A model generated the notes under the pieces. The model was given only the letters and a program-made list of their open reading frames with translations. It was not told the origin of the DNA and ran no database searches. Shown here piece by piece: positions 49,656 to 58,800 of a DNA stretch of 64,000 bases. The stretch lies in contig NZ_JALAMS010000028.1 in assembly GCF_026790145.1 (NCBI RefSeq), positions 1 to 64,000 of the forward strand. The letters are read 5' to 3'. The DNA is from Bacillus_I endophytica_A. Its GTDB lineage: Bacteria > Bacillota > Bacilli > Bacillales > Bacillaceae_H. A program made the translations under genes and the position numbers. Each line of letters begins with the position of its first letter. Positions within the stretch are counted from its first letter, which is position 1.

Positions 49656-50822
49656 ATGATTGAAAATGGGTTCTTATATGTGAGCATTTTAATTGCCTTT
49701 ACAGCTGTTGTTGCGCTTGCTGAAAGCAAAATTAAAAGCAAGTTTTTTAAATACGTACCAGGCATTGTGCTGATTTATATCGGCTGTACCCTTATGCAAA
49801 CATTTGGGCTGTTTGGCACGAGTGACTCAATGGATAGCACTTATAATTCCTTAAGAGGCGCTCTTCTACCTGCTATGCTGATGCTTATGCTTTTACACTG
49901 TGATTTACGGAAGCTGTTTAAACTTGGGCCTAAGATGTTGCTTACTTTCTTTGCAGCCTCTTTTAGTATCATCGCGGGATTTGCCATTACCTTTGCTCTT
50001 TTGCAAAGTTTTTATGCACCTGGTACTGATAAAGCGTTCGCAGCACTAAGCGGAAGCTGGACAGGTGGTTCTGCCAATATGGTGGTCCTTCAAGATATTT
50101 TAAATGTTCCAGAAGGCATTTTCGGCTACGCGCTTATTATGGACACGATTAACTATTCCATTTGGGTAATGTTTATGTTCTGGCTTGTGCCTTTTGCAAA
50201 AGTTTTTAATAAGTGGACAAAAACAGATACAAAGTACTTAGACCAAGTGACGGCAGAGCTTGCTGCTTCATCTGAAGAAAGCGAATCTAAAAATATCGGC
50301 TTTGTTGAAATGCTTGGGATGCTTGCACTCGGACTTTTCGTAGCCGCAATTTCAACAACAATTGGAAATAGGCTTCCTGAGCTTGGGGAAGCTGTAAATG
50401 GGACAACATGGACCATCGTTATTGCATCTTTTGTAGGTGTTATGCTTGCTATGACGAAAGTAGCAAAAATTCCTGGTTCAATGGAGTTATCAAAAGTGAT
50501 GCTTTATATCGTCATTGCACTTATTGCTTCGCATGCAGACTTCTCACAGATTTTACAAGCTCCTATCTACATTTTATCTGGTTTTATGATTCTGTTATTT
50601 CATGCTTTAATCATGATTCTTCTAGCCAAAATTTTCAAACTTGATTTATTCACAATGGGTGTTGCTTCTCTTGCTAACGTAGGAGGAATTGCGTCAGCAC
50701 CTATTCTAGCAGGAGCTTTTCATCGCTCATTAATTCCAATTGGCATCATTATGGCCATTATGGGCAGCTTTTTTGGTACGTATTTTGGCCTTATTACAAA
50801 CTTTATTCTTTCCAAACTATAA
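49656..50822 (+). CDS. DUF819-family membrane transporter
   Basis: A membrane protein of 388 residues with about ten helices, in the DUF819 (YjcL) family distantly related to sodium-coupled carboxylate carriers. LSGSWTGGSANMVVLQ is the strong family signature, with a second inverted repeat NVGGIASAPILAGAFH, the pattern of a transporter with two inverted halves. AAGGAGGAG precedes the ATG. It is seven nt from ykfB downstream and so cotranscribed. It is the probable dipeptide or amino-acid carrier of this salvage set (inference). Confidence 0.85.
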   Translation: MIENGFLYVSILIAFTAVVALAESKIKSKFFKYVPGIVLIYIGCTLMQTFGLFGTSDSMDSTYNSLRGALLPAMLMLMLLHCDLRKLFKLGPKMLLTFFAASFSIIAGFAITFALLQSFYAPGTDKAFAALSGSWTGGSANMVVLQDILNVPEGIFGYALIMDTINYSIWVMFMFWLVPFAKVFNKWTKTDTKYLDQVTAELAASSEESESKNIGFVEMLGMLALGLFVAAISTTIGNRLPELGEAVNGTTWTIVIASFVGVMLAMTKVAKIPGSMELSKVMLYIVIALIASHADFSQILQAPIYILSGFMILLFHALIMILLAKIFKLDLFTMGVASLANVGGIASAPILAGAFHRSLIPIGIIMAIMGSFFGTYFGLITNFILSKL

Positions 50823-50828
50823 GAAAGG

Positions 50829-51920
50829 ATGAACAAAATGAAAATCGAGACGCTCTCTCTCCATACAAAGGTTATTCCATTGAAAAAACCGTTTAAGACG
50901 GCTCTACGCACTGTAACATCAATTGAAAACGTGTTTGTCTTTTTGAAGCTTGAAAACGGCATAGTTGGAATAGGATCAGCAGCTCCAACTGTTGCTATTA
51001 CAGGAGACAGTACTGAAGGAATCAAAGATATTATTAAAAATGTACTAGCTCCACTTTTAGTAAACAAAGACATTCACGATTTGAACTTTCTTCTAACCGC
51101 TATCCAAAATGCGTGTATTGGGAATACAAGTGCTAAAGCAGCCGTTGAAATTGCCCTTTATGATGCCTACAGTAAGCTGTTGGGTCTTCCTTTGTATACG
51201 CTACTCGGCGGAAAAAAGACTTTATTAGCAAACGATATGACTGTTAGCGTAGATTCTGCTGAAAACATGGCAAATGAAGCAAAAAAGCTAATTTCTAAAG
51301 GATTCTCGATCTTAAAAATTAAAGTGGGGGAAAACGGGGAAAAAGATATAGAACGAATTTTGGCCGTGCGTAAGGCTGTAGGTCCCTCTGTTTCTCTAAG
51401 AATTGATGCAAATCAAGGATGGAGAGCAAAAGAAGCGGTCAAAATTATTCAATCACTTGAAAGACAACAGGTAAACCTTACACTTGTAGAGCAACCTGTT
51501 GATGCTGCTGACATTGAAGGGCTTAAGTTTGTCAAAGAGAACGTTTTCACTCCTATCATGGCTGATGAAAGTCTTTTTTCAACTAGAGATGCTATTCGTC
51601 TCCTTGAGAACAAGGCAGTTGATTTCTTGAATATTAAACTAATGAAAACTGGAGGCATACGAAATGCTCTTACGATTGCCAGCATTGCCCAATCTTATAA
51701 TGTTGAATGTATGATTGGAAGTATGATGGAAGCTTCCATTAGCGTTGTTGCTGCTGCACATGTAGCAGCAGCCCATCCTAACATTACGATGATTGACCTT
51801 GATGCCCCGCTTTGGTTGGAAGATTTAACTGTTGATCATCATATTCTGAAGGAGAAAATCATTTTATCAGAAGACAGCGGGATTGGTATTTCTCACAACT
51901 CCCTTTCCATTTCTGTCTAA
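50829..51920 (+). CDS. ykfB: YkfB-like L-Ala-D/L-Glu (dipeptide) epimerase
   Basis: A 363-residue enolase-superfamily enzyme that epimerises L-Ala-D-Glu from peptidoglycan to L-Ala-L-Glu. The catalytic lysine is in LKIKVGENG, the metal ligands in RIDANQGW, VEQPVDAADI and MADES, and the second lysine in FLNIKLMKTGG. It sits between the DUF819 transporter and an NlpC/P60 hydrolase, which makes dipeptide-epimerase function likely. AAAGGATG precedes the start. Confidence 0.9.
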   Translation: MNKMKIETLSLHTKVIPLKKPFKTALRTVTSIENVFVFLKLENGIVGIGSAAPTVAITGDSTEGIKDIIKNVLAPLLVNKDIHDLNFLLTAIQNACIGNTSAKAAVEIALYDAYSKLLGLPLYTLLGGKKTLLANDMTVSVDSAENMANEAKKLISKGFSILKIKVGENGEKDIERILAVRKAVGPSVSLRIDANQGWRAKEAVKIIQSLERQQVNLTLVEQPVDAADIEGLKFVKENVFTPIMADESLFSTRDAIRLLENKAVDFLNIKLMKTGGIRNALTIASIAQSYNVECMIGSMMEASISVVAAAHVAAAHPNITMIDLDAPLWLEDLTVDHHILKEKIILSEDSGIGISHNSLSISV

Positions 51921-51938
51921 TTTATAGGAGGATTTGCT

Positions 51939-52937
51939 ATGAAAAAAATGTGGGTTTTTATTTTATCTCTGTTATTTTTGTTTTCTTTTTCTTCTGTGAC
52001 AAAAGCAAAGGAAATGAAAAAAGATGAAGCTTTTGTGAATGTTTCAGTAGCGACACTTTGGACAGAGCCAAACATTGCAAGAAAACTTGATGCCCCTTCT
52101 ACTTCAAATCCAGTTGATATGAAAAAATGGACTTCGACTATGAGCTATGACGAGAAGTTATGGCTTGTTGGAAATTTAGAAACACAAGCCCTCTATGGCT
52201 CAAAAGTGACTATCCTTGAAGAACAAAATGGTTGGGTCAAAGTAGCAGTACATGATCAGCCAACACCTAGAAATGAAAAAGGTTATCCTGGCTGGATGCC
52301 TAAAGCTCAACTTTCTAAAAGCCCTTCCTTTTCCGTCTTAAAAGAAAAACGTCCATTTGCTTTAGTAACAGCAAACACTGCACCTCTTTTTAAAGATTTT
52401 GCTGAAAAGAAGAAAGGAATAGAAATCAGTTTTAATACAAGACTTCCTGTGCTCAAAGAGAAGAGAAACAAATTACTTGTATACACTCCAAACAGCGGAG
52501 CACAATGGCTACGCAAATCTGATGCTTCTATTTATCAAACAGAGCAAGACATTCCAAAGCCAACTGCTGATGATTTAATTCGCTCTGGGAAACAGTTTTT
52601 AGGATTGCCATATCTTTGGGCAGGAATGTCTGGATATGGATTTGATTGTTCAGGCTTTACGTACACTCTTTATAAATCACATGGTATCACTATCCCTCGT
52701 GATTCCTCTGTCCAAGCAACACACGGAAAGCCTGTTGAACGAGAAGATCTTCAAAAAGGCGATCTTATTTTCTTTGCATATGAAGAAGGGAAAGGGCGTG
52801 TGCATCATGTTGGGATGTATATTGGAAATGGTGAAATGATTCATTCTCCTAATACGAGCACAACGGTGAAAATTGATAAAATTGAAACATCTGGATATGG
52901 AGAAGAATATGCAGGAGCAAGACGTTACTTACGTTAA
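51939..52937 (+). CDS. ykfC: YkfC-like gamma-D-glutamyl-L-amino acid endopeptidase
   Basis: A 332-residue NlpC/P60 cysteine peptidase with a signal peptide (about 1-23), two SH3-like domains (about 30-205) and the catalytic domain: Cys237 in GYGFDCSGF, His290 in RVHHVGMYIG and His302 in MIHSPN. B. cereus YkfC uses the same layout and cuts L-Ala-gamma-D-Glu tripeptides. It ends the DUF819-ykfB-ykfC operon, so peptides cut outside could be imported and then epimerised. GGAGG precedes the ATG. Confidence 0.92.
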   Translation: MKKMWVFILSLLFLFSFSSVTKAKEMKKDEAFVNVSVATLWTEPNIARKLDAPSTSNPVDMKKWTSTMSYDEKLWLVGNLETQALYGSKVTILEEQNGWVKVAVHDQPTPRNEKGYPGWMPKAQLSKSPSFSVLKEKRPFALVTANTAPLFKDFAEKKKGIEISFNTRLPVLKEKRNKLLVYTPNSGAQWLRKSDASIYQTEQDIPKPTADDLIRSGKQFLGLPYLWAGMSGYGFDCSGFTYTLYKSHGITIPRDSSVQATHGKPVEREDLQKGDLIFFAYEEGKGRVHHVGMYIGNGEMIHSPNTSTTVKIDKIETSGYGEEYAGARRYLR

Positions 52938-52976
52938 AAAAAGGGAATCGAGTCTTGGACTCGGTTCCCTTTTTTT
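52936..52976. terminator. terminator of ykfC
   Basis: A long stem (52936-52954 with 52959-52976, two mismatches) with a U-run, directly after the stop codon. Confidence 0.85.
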
Positions 52977-53085
52977 CGATGTATTTCCCGTAAAATAATA
53001 CTAATTTATTTTATTATTCCACTTTATTCGACCTCTATTTAACTTATATACAACATTTCAGACGAGCTTGTAGCTTTCTTATAGA

Positions 53086-53832
53086 TTAATCATCCCATTC
53101 TACTTCTAGCACATCACCATTTGTGGCAGAAACAGTTACTTCTGCTTCTCCTTTATTTGATTGAACCTCAATCTCGTAAAGTGCTAAACCATCATCTTCA
53201 TCAAGTTCGATGCTCACAACTTCTCCATCAACTTCTTTTAAAGCAATACTTTCTGCTTTTTGTGCTGTAACTTTCACTTGAGATGAATTAATATTGTCGT
53301 CATCGCGGTCGTCATCACGATCATCCTCATCTTTTTGAACATGCAGCACATCACCTGTAACAGCATCAATTTTCACTTCCTGCTCTAATCCGTTGTGAGT
53401 TACTTCAACTTCATAAACTACTTTTGCTGTTCGGTCGTCATAATCTAAGTCAAGATCCGTCATTTCTCCAGATACTTTGCCTAAAGCAATTGTCTCAGCT
53501 TCTTGTGCTGTAATTTTAGCTTGCTCTTTTAGCAGATCATCCTCATCTTTTAACACTTTACCTGTTTGCCCATTAATTTCAATGTCTTTTTCTCCATTTT
53601 GAGTTTGAACTTCTACTTCATAAACAACATATGGACCTTCTCGATCTTGATCAACGTCTGTAACTTTTCCATCAACTTCTTTTAAAGCAATACTTTTTGC
53701 TTCATCTATGCTAATTTTAGCAGATTGCGTATTTTTATTTGCTTCTTCACTATTTGTTCCCATTGCATGTACTCCATAAGCTACACTGCCAAATGCTATT
53801 GCACCTGCTAATACTGTTGCTTTGAATTTCAT
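53086..53832 (-). CDS. PepSY-domain protein, exported, triple repeat
   Basis: A 248-residue protein: signal peptide (about 1-27) and three PepSY-like repeats each near ISIDEAKSIALKEVDGKVTDV (the other two vary), joined by an acidic linker with DEDDRDDDRDDDN. PepSY proteins are extracytoplasmic inhibitors or sensors of proteases. I use the ATG at 53832, nine nt after GGAGG; an ATG at 53841 lies inside that site. It is last of a set with a two-component system, like ykoI/ykoJ beside ykoG-ykoH in B. subtilis. Confidence 0.85.
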   Translation of the reverse strand: MKFKATVLAGAIAFGSVAYGVHAMGTNSEEANKNTQSAKISIDEAKSIALKEVDGKVTDVDQDREGPYVVYEVEVQTQNGEKDIEINGQTGKVLKDEDDLLKEQAKITAQEAETIALGKVSGEMTDLDLDYDDRTAKVVYEVEVTHNGLEQEVKIDAVTGDVLHVQKDEDDRDDDRDDDNINSSQVKVTAQKAESIALKEVDGEVVSIELDEDDGLALYEIEVQSNKGEAEVTVSATNGDVLEVEWDD

Positions 53833-53947
53833 AACTTTCATCCTCCTAACGTTTTCTTACTTTTATATTACCCACGGAAAATGATAAGAAAAGGAAAAGA
53901 AAATGATAAACGTATGAGAAAACTATTTAATTTCCATGATGAAAGAA

Positions 53948-53976
53948 AAACCTTGCACAGTGTGTACAAGATTTTT
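53948..53976 (-). terminator. possible terminator between the PepSY genes
   Basis: A short stem near CTTGTACAC / GTGCAAG with a U-rich tail on the reverse strand, just after the stop codon of the upstream PepSY gene. Confidence 0.5.
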
Positions 53977-54692
53977 TAGTCATCTTTATCAAGTTCAAAA
54001 CGAATAATTGTGCCAGTATAAGCATTAATATAAACTTCAGCTTCTTGCCCGCTACTGTCTTCAATCTCAATCTCATATTGCAAAAGACCATCTTCTTCTC
54101 CTAAATCTGTTTCTTTCACTTTTCCCTTAAACTTAGTAAGAGCAATTTCCTCTGCTTTCTTTTTATTAATAATTGAAGACTTTTCACTATCTTTTCCTTC
54201 TTGTTCTGTTTCGTTAGTTTCAAGCTTATACTCTTCCTTAGATAAAAGTTCTCCGTCCATTTTAGCAATTTTCATTTGCACTTTTTTTTCTTTCCCTGTT
54301 ACCTCAATATCATAATAAGGATTCTTTTTATCCTCGTGAAGCTTAATATTTGAAATATCGCCTGTCGCTTGTTTCAAAGCAATATCTTTAATCTCTGTTT
54401 CAGTTAACGACGTCTTTCCGCTACTTTTAATTTGAACAAGATCTGTTACTTCTCCATCTTCACTATTAATAATAGCTTTATAAATTCCTGATTCGTTTTG
54501 AAATTGAGCAACATAGCTTTCACCAATATGTTCGACACTTTGGATTTTACCTCTATATTTTTCAGTAATAAGACCTTTTACATCATGCTGACTATAATGT
54601 TTTTCATCTTTTGATGCAATCGTACGATAAGTACCAAATCCTAAAATGACAATAAGGAGTAAACTAAGAAGAACAATCAGACTTTTTCTCAT
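53976..54692 (-). CDS. PepSY-domain membrane protein
   Basis: A 238-residue protein anchored by one N-terminal helix (about 5-22), with two PepSY-like domains. The second is seen in KKAEEIALTKFKGKVKETDLGEEDGLLQYEIEIED and then VYINAYTGTIIRFELD. It is transcribed after the sensor kinase across a gap of about 92 nt, so it is probably in the same operon. The likely role is sensing or inhibiting at the cell surface; ligands are unknown. A sigma-A promoter is not obvious in the gap. Confidence 0.82.
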   Translation of the reverse strand: MRKSLIVLLSLLLIVILGFGTYRTIASKDEKHYSQHDVKGLITEKYRGKIQSVEHIGESYVAQFQNESGIYKAIINSEDGEVTDLVQIKSSGKTSLTETEIKDIALKQATGDISNIKLHEDKKNPYYDIEVTGKEKKVQMKIAKMDGELLSKEEYKLETNETEQEGKDSEKSSIINKKKAEEIALTKFKGKVKETDLGEEDGLLQYEIEIEDSSGQEAEVYINAYTGTIIRFELDKDD

Positions 54693-54784
54693 ATCTGTTC
54701 CTCCCTTCTTATCAAAAACTATAGCAAAACAAAATGAGAAAACAGTAAGAAAGAACTATAAATGATTGAAATTTCGCAAGGATT

Positions 54785-56164
54785 TTATTTCCTTTTCATT
54801 CTTTTCTTGGGCGCATCTTGTTTTATATGAAATGGAAGGGCTATCGTAAATGTTGACCCTTCTCCAGGCACACTCGTAAAGGTGAGCGTTCCTTTATGAG
54901 CTTCTACAATGTTTTTGGCAATAGCAAGACCTAGACCTGTTCCACCGCTTTTTCGGTTTCTTGCTTTATCTACTCTGTAGAACCGATCAAAAATAGATGC
55001 TTGATCTTCCTGTGGAATACCAATTCCGTAATCTTGAACAGAAACTGTAACGCCATTTGGCTTCTTGTGAAGAGACACATCCAAATGTTTCTCACTATAC
55101 TTTAGGCCATTATCAAGTAAAATAATCAGAAGCTGTTTGAGCTTATTGCAATCGCCTACAATAGTCATATTCTCTTCCCCTTTATGAACCTTAATTGTTC
55201 TATTATAGGCATGCTCTAAGCGCTGTGAAAGTTCTGTAACAAGGTGCACAACATCCACTTCTTCTTCCTGAAGATCTCCTTGTTCATTGCTTTGAGCAAG
55301 CATAAGCATCTGTTCTGTCATCTCTTTCATTCTAACAGCTTCAGAATGAATAGCTTCAATCGATTCTTCAAGGACTTCAGGCTTTTTTGTCCCCCATCTC
55401 TTTAGGAGGCTTGCATAGCTTTCAATAACAGTTAGTGGTGTCTTTAACTCATGCGAAGCATCTGAAACAAACTGCTGCTGTTTCTCAAAATTCCGCCTTA
55501 AAATGTCCATCATATTATTGAATGTTTTCCCCATAATGTATAACTCATCACGCGAAGATTTTGGTAATGAAAGTTTTTTAAATCGTCCATTCTTTTGAAT
55601 TTCCTCCATCGTTTGCACAAGAGATTGGATAGGTGAAAGCACAATATTTCCTAAGGTTCGGCTCGCAAGAATAATTGGAATTAAAATTAAGAGTGACGTT
55701 CCAATCAAAACAAAACGAAGAGCACTTAAATTTTCACTCATTTGTTTTAAGCTTGTTGTAATCTCTAAACTCACAATTGAACCATCTGTCCAAATCAAGG
55801 GATGATATACAACAGCAAACTTTTCTCCATTATATTCCCGTACAAATGCTTTTTCCCCATGCTGATACGTAACAGGCAGCTTTTGAAAATGAATTTCTTT
55901 TGTTAGAGTATTTGATACAAGCTTATCGTCTTCGTCAATCACGCGTATCATTCCATTTGGGGGCAGGTATGCTGTTAATAGCTGTTGAAGATTATCTTGA
56001 GGTTGAATTGTACCAACCATGTCTTTTGCTTGAGTTTGAAGACGTTCTAGTTCACTGTCTGTTGTCATTTTATTAAACAACAAATAAACAGCACTATTTG
56101 CAAGCAACAGTAACGAGAGCAACGTTACTGTTGTAAAAATATAAATTTTATACTTAATAGGCAT
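54785..56164 (-). CDS. Sensor histidine kinase (YkoH-like)
   Basis: A 459-residue membrane kinase: two transmembrane helices (about 5-30 and 148-168) flank an extracellular sensor region, then HAMP (about 170-225), the phosphorylated His238 (SDASHELKTPLTVIE), and an ATPase domain with DNGLKYSEKH, DYGIGIPQED and GGTGLGLAI. Its ATG overlaps the regulator's stop codon by one base, so translation is coupled. Together with the PepSY genes it resembles the ykoGH-ykoIJ set of B. subtilis. The stimulus is unknown. Confidence 0.92.
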   Translation of the reverse strand: MPIKYKIYIFTTVTLLSLLLLANSAVYLLFNKMTTDSELERLQTQAKDMVGTIQPQDNLQQLLTAYLPPNGMIRVIDEDDKLVSNTLTKEIHFQKLPVTYQHGEKAFVREYNGEKFAVVYHPLIWTDGSIVSLEITTSLKQMSENLSALRFVLIGTSLLILIPIILASRTLGNIVLSPIQSLVQTMEEIQKNGRFKKLSLPKSSRDELYIMGKTFNNMMDILRRNFEKQQQFVSDASHELKTPLTVIESYASLLKRWGTKKPEVLEESIEAIHSEAVRMKEMTEQMLMLAQSNEQGDLQEEEVDVVHLVTELSQRLEHAYNRTIKVHKGEENMTIVGDCNKLKQLLIILLDNGLKYSEKHLDVSLHKKPNGVTVSVQDYGIGIPQEDQASIFDRFYRVDKARNRKSGGTGLGLAIAKNIVEAHKGTLTFTSVPGEGSTFTIALPFHIKQDAPKKRMKRK

Positions 56165-56856
56165 TAAGCTTGCTCCTTTAGCGTATAGCCTACTCCTCTA
56201 ACCGTATGGATAAGTGGTGTATCAAAAGGGTAGTCTACTTTTCTTCTTAAATAACGCACATATACATCAACAACATTTGTATCACCATAGTAGTCAAACC
56301 CCCACACATTTGTGAGAATTTGCTCTCTGTTTAAAACTTGCTGCTTGTTTCGAAGCAGATAGACAAGCAAATCAAATTCTCTTGGTGTTAATTCAATCGC
56401 TTCTCCGCGTCTAATCACATCTCTTGTCTTCTCATTAACCGTTAAATCCCCTGCTTGAAGCTGTTCCTCTTCTTCTTCTTTTTGATATATTGCATTTGTT
56501 CTGAGACATGCACGAATTCTCGCTAACAGTTCTTCAATTTGGAAAGGCTTTGTAATATAATCATTGGCTCCTTGATCAAGTCCGTTAACTTTATCTACAA
56601 CAGAGTCACGAGCTGTAATTAATATAACAGGAGTATACGTATCCGTAGAACGAATCCTCCTCAGCACTTCCATTCCATTTAGCTCTGGTAGCATAACATC
56701 AAGCAAAATAAGGTCCCAGTTGCCTTTTTGAAAGAGCTCTAGCCCCTCTTTACCGCTCGTAGCAATATCTGATTGATATCCTTCGTACTCTAATTCTAAG
56801 GAAATTACACGAGCAATTTTTTCTTCATCTTCAATGATTAAAATATTTTGAGTCAT
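56164..56856 (-). CDS. OmpR-family response regulator (YkoG-like)
   Basis: A 230-residue regulator: receiver domain with the phosphorylated Asp53 (LILLDVMLP) and a winged-helix DNA-binding domain (ELTPREFDLLVYLLRN, VDVYVRYLRRKVD, VRGVGYTL). It is first in the set with the sensor kinase and the two PepSY genes downstream, which it probably controls together with genes elsewhere. GGAGG precedes the ATG. The orthologue is likely YkoG of B. subtilis. Confidence 0.94.
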   Translation of the reverse strand: MTQNILIIEDEEKIARVISLELEYEGYQSDIATSGKEGLELFQKGNWDLILLDVMLPELNGMEVLRRIRSTDTYTPVILITARDSVVDKVNGLDQGANDYITKPFQIEELLARIRACLRTNAIYQKEEEEEQLQAGDLTVNEKTRDVIRRGEAIELTPREFDLLVYLLRNKQQVLNREQILTNVWGFDYYGDTNVVDVYVRYLRRKVDYPFDTPLIHTVRGVGYTLKEQA

Positions 56857-57021
56857 TTGTTCCTCCTTATTTCCCTAAAACTTCTATACCTATTTTAACT
56901 TTTGTGACTGTTTCTATAATTTGAAGTATAGCATAGGTCATTCTCTAAAAAACGCCTCTTGCCTTTTCAAATGTTTAATAAATTCAGATTTGTTAATATC
57001 AAATAAAAGGAGGTTAATAAA

Positions 57022-57294
57022 ATGAAACATTATCATATTATTGTCCAAGGAAAAGTACAAGGGATTGGATTCCGCTACTTCACAGCTCTTCAAGCAGGTG
57101 AATTTGATTTAGTTGGTTTTGTTAGAAATTCAGATGATGGAAGTGTTGAGATTGAAGTAGAAGGTGCTGAAGAGCGGATAAAACACTTTATAGAGAAAGT
57201 AAAAGGTGGTTCTCCTTTCTCACGAGTGGACAAACTTTCTTACTCAGAGCAAAACCACCTTACAAACTTTTCTTCTTTTAAAATTCATTATTAA
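57022..57294 (+). CDS. acyP: AcyP, acylphosphatase (YflL)
   Basis: A 90-residue enzyme that hydrolyses carboxyl-phosphate bonds. The catalytic pair Arg18 (VQGIGFRYF) and Asn36 (GFVRNSDDGSV) is intact; VEIEVEGAEERIKHFI is typical of the ferredoxin-like fold. AAAGGAGG lies well before the ATG. It is next to nos, as yflL-nos in B. subtilis. Physiological role in bacteria is unclear. Confidence 0.95.
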   Translation: MKHYHIIVQGKVQGIGFRYFTALQAGEFDLVGFVRNSDDGSVEIEVEGAEERIKHFIEKVKGGSPFSRVDKLSYSEQNHLTNFSSFKIHY

Positions 57295-57300
57295 CATTTT

Positions 57301-58389
57301 CTATCCTTCATATGGTCTTGTTTGATAGAAGTAGTTGGGCATTAGCACTTTATTTTGATAAGGTTTATGAAAAATATGCGTTGTAGCAGGCGATAAAGGG
57401 GGAATAAGCCATGTCCAGTTCCCTGTTACACCTCGTCCTGCTTTTCGCTCTTTTTCTTCAAAAAGGCGGAACTGCTCTGCTGCCGTATGATGATCAACAA
57501 TGCTGACTCCCTGCTTTTTAAAAGAAAACAATACAGCCTCGTTAAGTTCGATTAAAGCTCTATCTTTCCAAAGTGTTGCATTCCGACTTGTATCTAGCCC
57601 TAGTATAGAAGCTACTTTTGGCAAAAGATTATATCTATCAGTATCAGCTAAATTTCTTGCTCCAATTTCTGTTCCCATATACCATCCATTAAAAGGGGCT
57701 GCTGTGTAGGAAAGCCCCCCAATTTCTAATCGCATATCAGATACAATTGGCACTCCATACCATTTTACTTTGAGATCCTTAAACTGTTGAATTCGAGGAT
57801 GTTCAATCATCACTTCCACAATAGCTGTTTTCGGAATTTCTCTCCAAACTGGTTTTCGTTTCCCAATGCTTACAACAAGAGGAAGAAGATCAAAATTTGT
57901 TCTTTCTCCTTTCCAACCTAGTCTCTCACAAACTTTTGTAAACGAAAGAGAAGCGGAGTCACCAATCAGCCCAAACTCTGTTTGATAGCCTGCATAGCGA
58001 ATAAGCTGATGATTCCAAATCTGAACCTTTTCTTCCCCTTGCTCTTCTCTAAATATACTAATTGTAGGCCGGACTTTCCCTCCGTTTGTTGCATATTCAA
58101 TATGCTCAATAAGGGCATCTAATACTTCTTCTTCTTTTCTTATATGCCGCTTGTCACGAACTGTCAGCGAGGCCCAAAACAAACGCCCAATACAGCGATT
58201 GCTATTCCGCCAAGCCATCCGTGCACCATGTTCAAGCTCTTCAAATGTATGTTGATAACTGCCGTTTCTCTCTATCTGTTCAACAACTGCCGTTATTCTC
58301 TCTTCTTTTTCTTCCTCTGTTTTATGAAGCTCTGTATAACAGATTTCAATAAACTCTTTTGCCTGTTGGATAAGTTCTTCTGATGTCAT
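57301..58389 (-). CDS. nos: Nos, nitric oxide synthase oxygenase (YflM)
   Basis: A 362-residue haem enzyme that makes nitric oxide from arginine. Bacillus NOS has no reductase domain and uses cellular flavodoxin or ferredoxin reductases. The haem cysteine lies in NSNRCIGRLFWASL (Cys66), and NLLPKVASILGLDTSR and SFCKKQ-like downstream segments of the substrate site follow. GGAGG lies before the ATG. It is convergent with acyP (6 nt apart). The window also holds its counter-system, hmp and nsrR. Confidence 0.95.
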   Translation of the reverse strand: MTSEELIQQAKEFIEICYTELHKTEEEKEERITAVVEQIERNGSYQHTFEELEHGARMAWRNSNRCIGRLFWASLTVRDKRHIRKEEEVLDALIEHIEYATNGGKVRPTISIFREEQGEEKVQIWNHQLIRYAGYQTEFGLIGDSASLSFTKVCERLGWKGERTNFDLLPLVVSIGKRKPVWREIPKTAIVEVMIEHPRIQQFKDLKVKWYGVPIVSDMRLEIGGLSYTAAPFNGWYMGTEIGARNLADTDRYNLLPKVASILGLDTSRNATLWKDRALIELNEAVLFSFKKQGVSIVDHHTAAEQFRLFEEKERKAGRGVTGNWTWLIPPLSPATTHIFHKPYQNKVLMPNYFYQTRPYEG

Positions 58390-58604
58390 GTAACCCCTCC
58401 TCTTTTCTCCTCCTTACACTCTAACATCTCTTTCTTATTAAATTATTCTCTAAAATTGAAAGAATCATGAACGTAAATAAAGAAACAATATTCGCTCTTC
58501 TTATTGACGATTAATTGTTTTTAAAAGATAAACGTTTTGTAGCTTACTTTTTAAGGAAAAGAAAACATACTACGTGCATACATCTATAAAAAGGAGGAAT
58601 GCTT

Positions 58605-58760
58605 ATGCTAAATATGCTGCTTGCTACACTTGGGATTCTTGTCCTATTCTTTGCCGTGACAGCTATTTTTATCGTTCTCTTCCGCTCTTTAGTTGACTCT
58701 AGTCAATCTAAAAAAGTAGATGCTTTGCCATCCTCACATAACAAAGAAGAAAGCATATAA
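58605..58760 (+). CDS. small single-helix membrane protein
   Basis: A 51-residue protein with one N-terminal helix (about residues 3-27: LNMLLATLGILVLFFAVTAIF then LFR) and a polar tail (SSQSKKVDALPSSHNK). AAGGAGGAATGCTT before the ATG is a strong, well-placed site. No family is recognised. It is divergent from nos and ends in the terminator shared with telA, so it is an independent unit. A role in membrane stress is only a guess. Confidence 0.72.
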   Translation: MLNMLLATLGILVLFFAVTAIFIVLFRSLVDSSQSKKVDALPSSHNKEESI

Positions 58761-58798
58761 AAAAGCCAGATCTTCCGAAAAGGAAGGTCTGGCTTTTT
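58760..58798. terminator. bidirectional terminator, small membrane protein/telA
   Basis: An imperfect long stem (58760-58776 with 58782-58798) carries U-tracts on both strands, between convergent genes. Confidence 0.85.
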
Positions 58799-58800
58799 AT

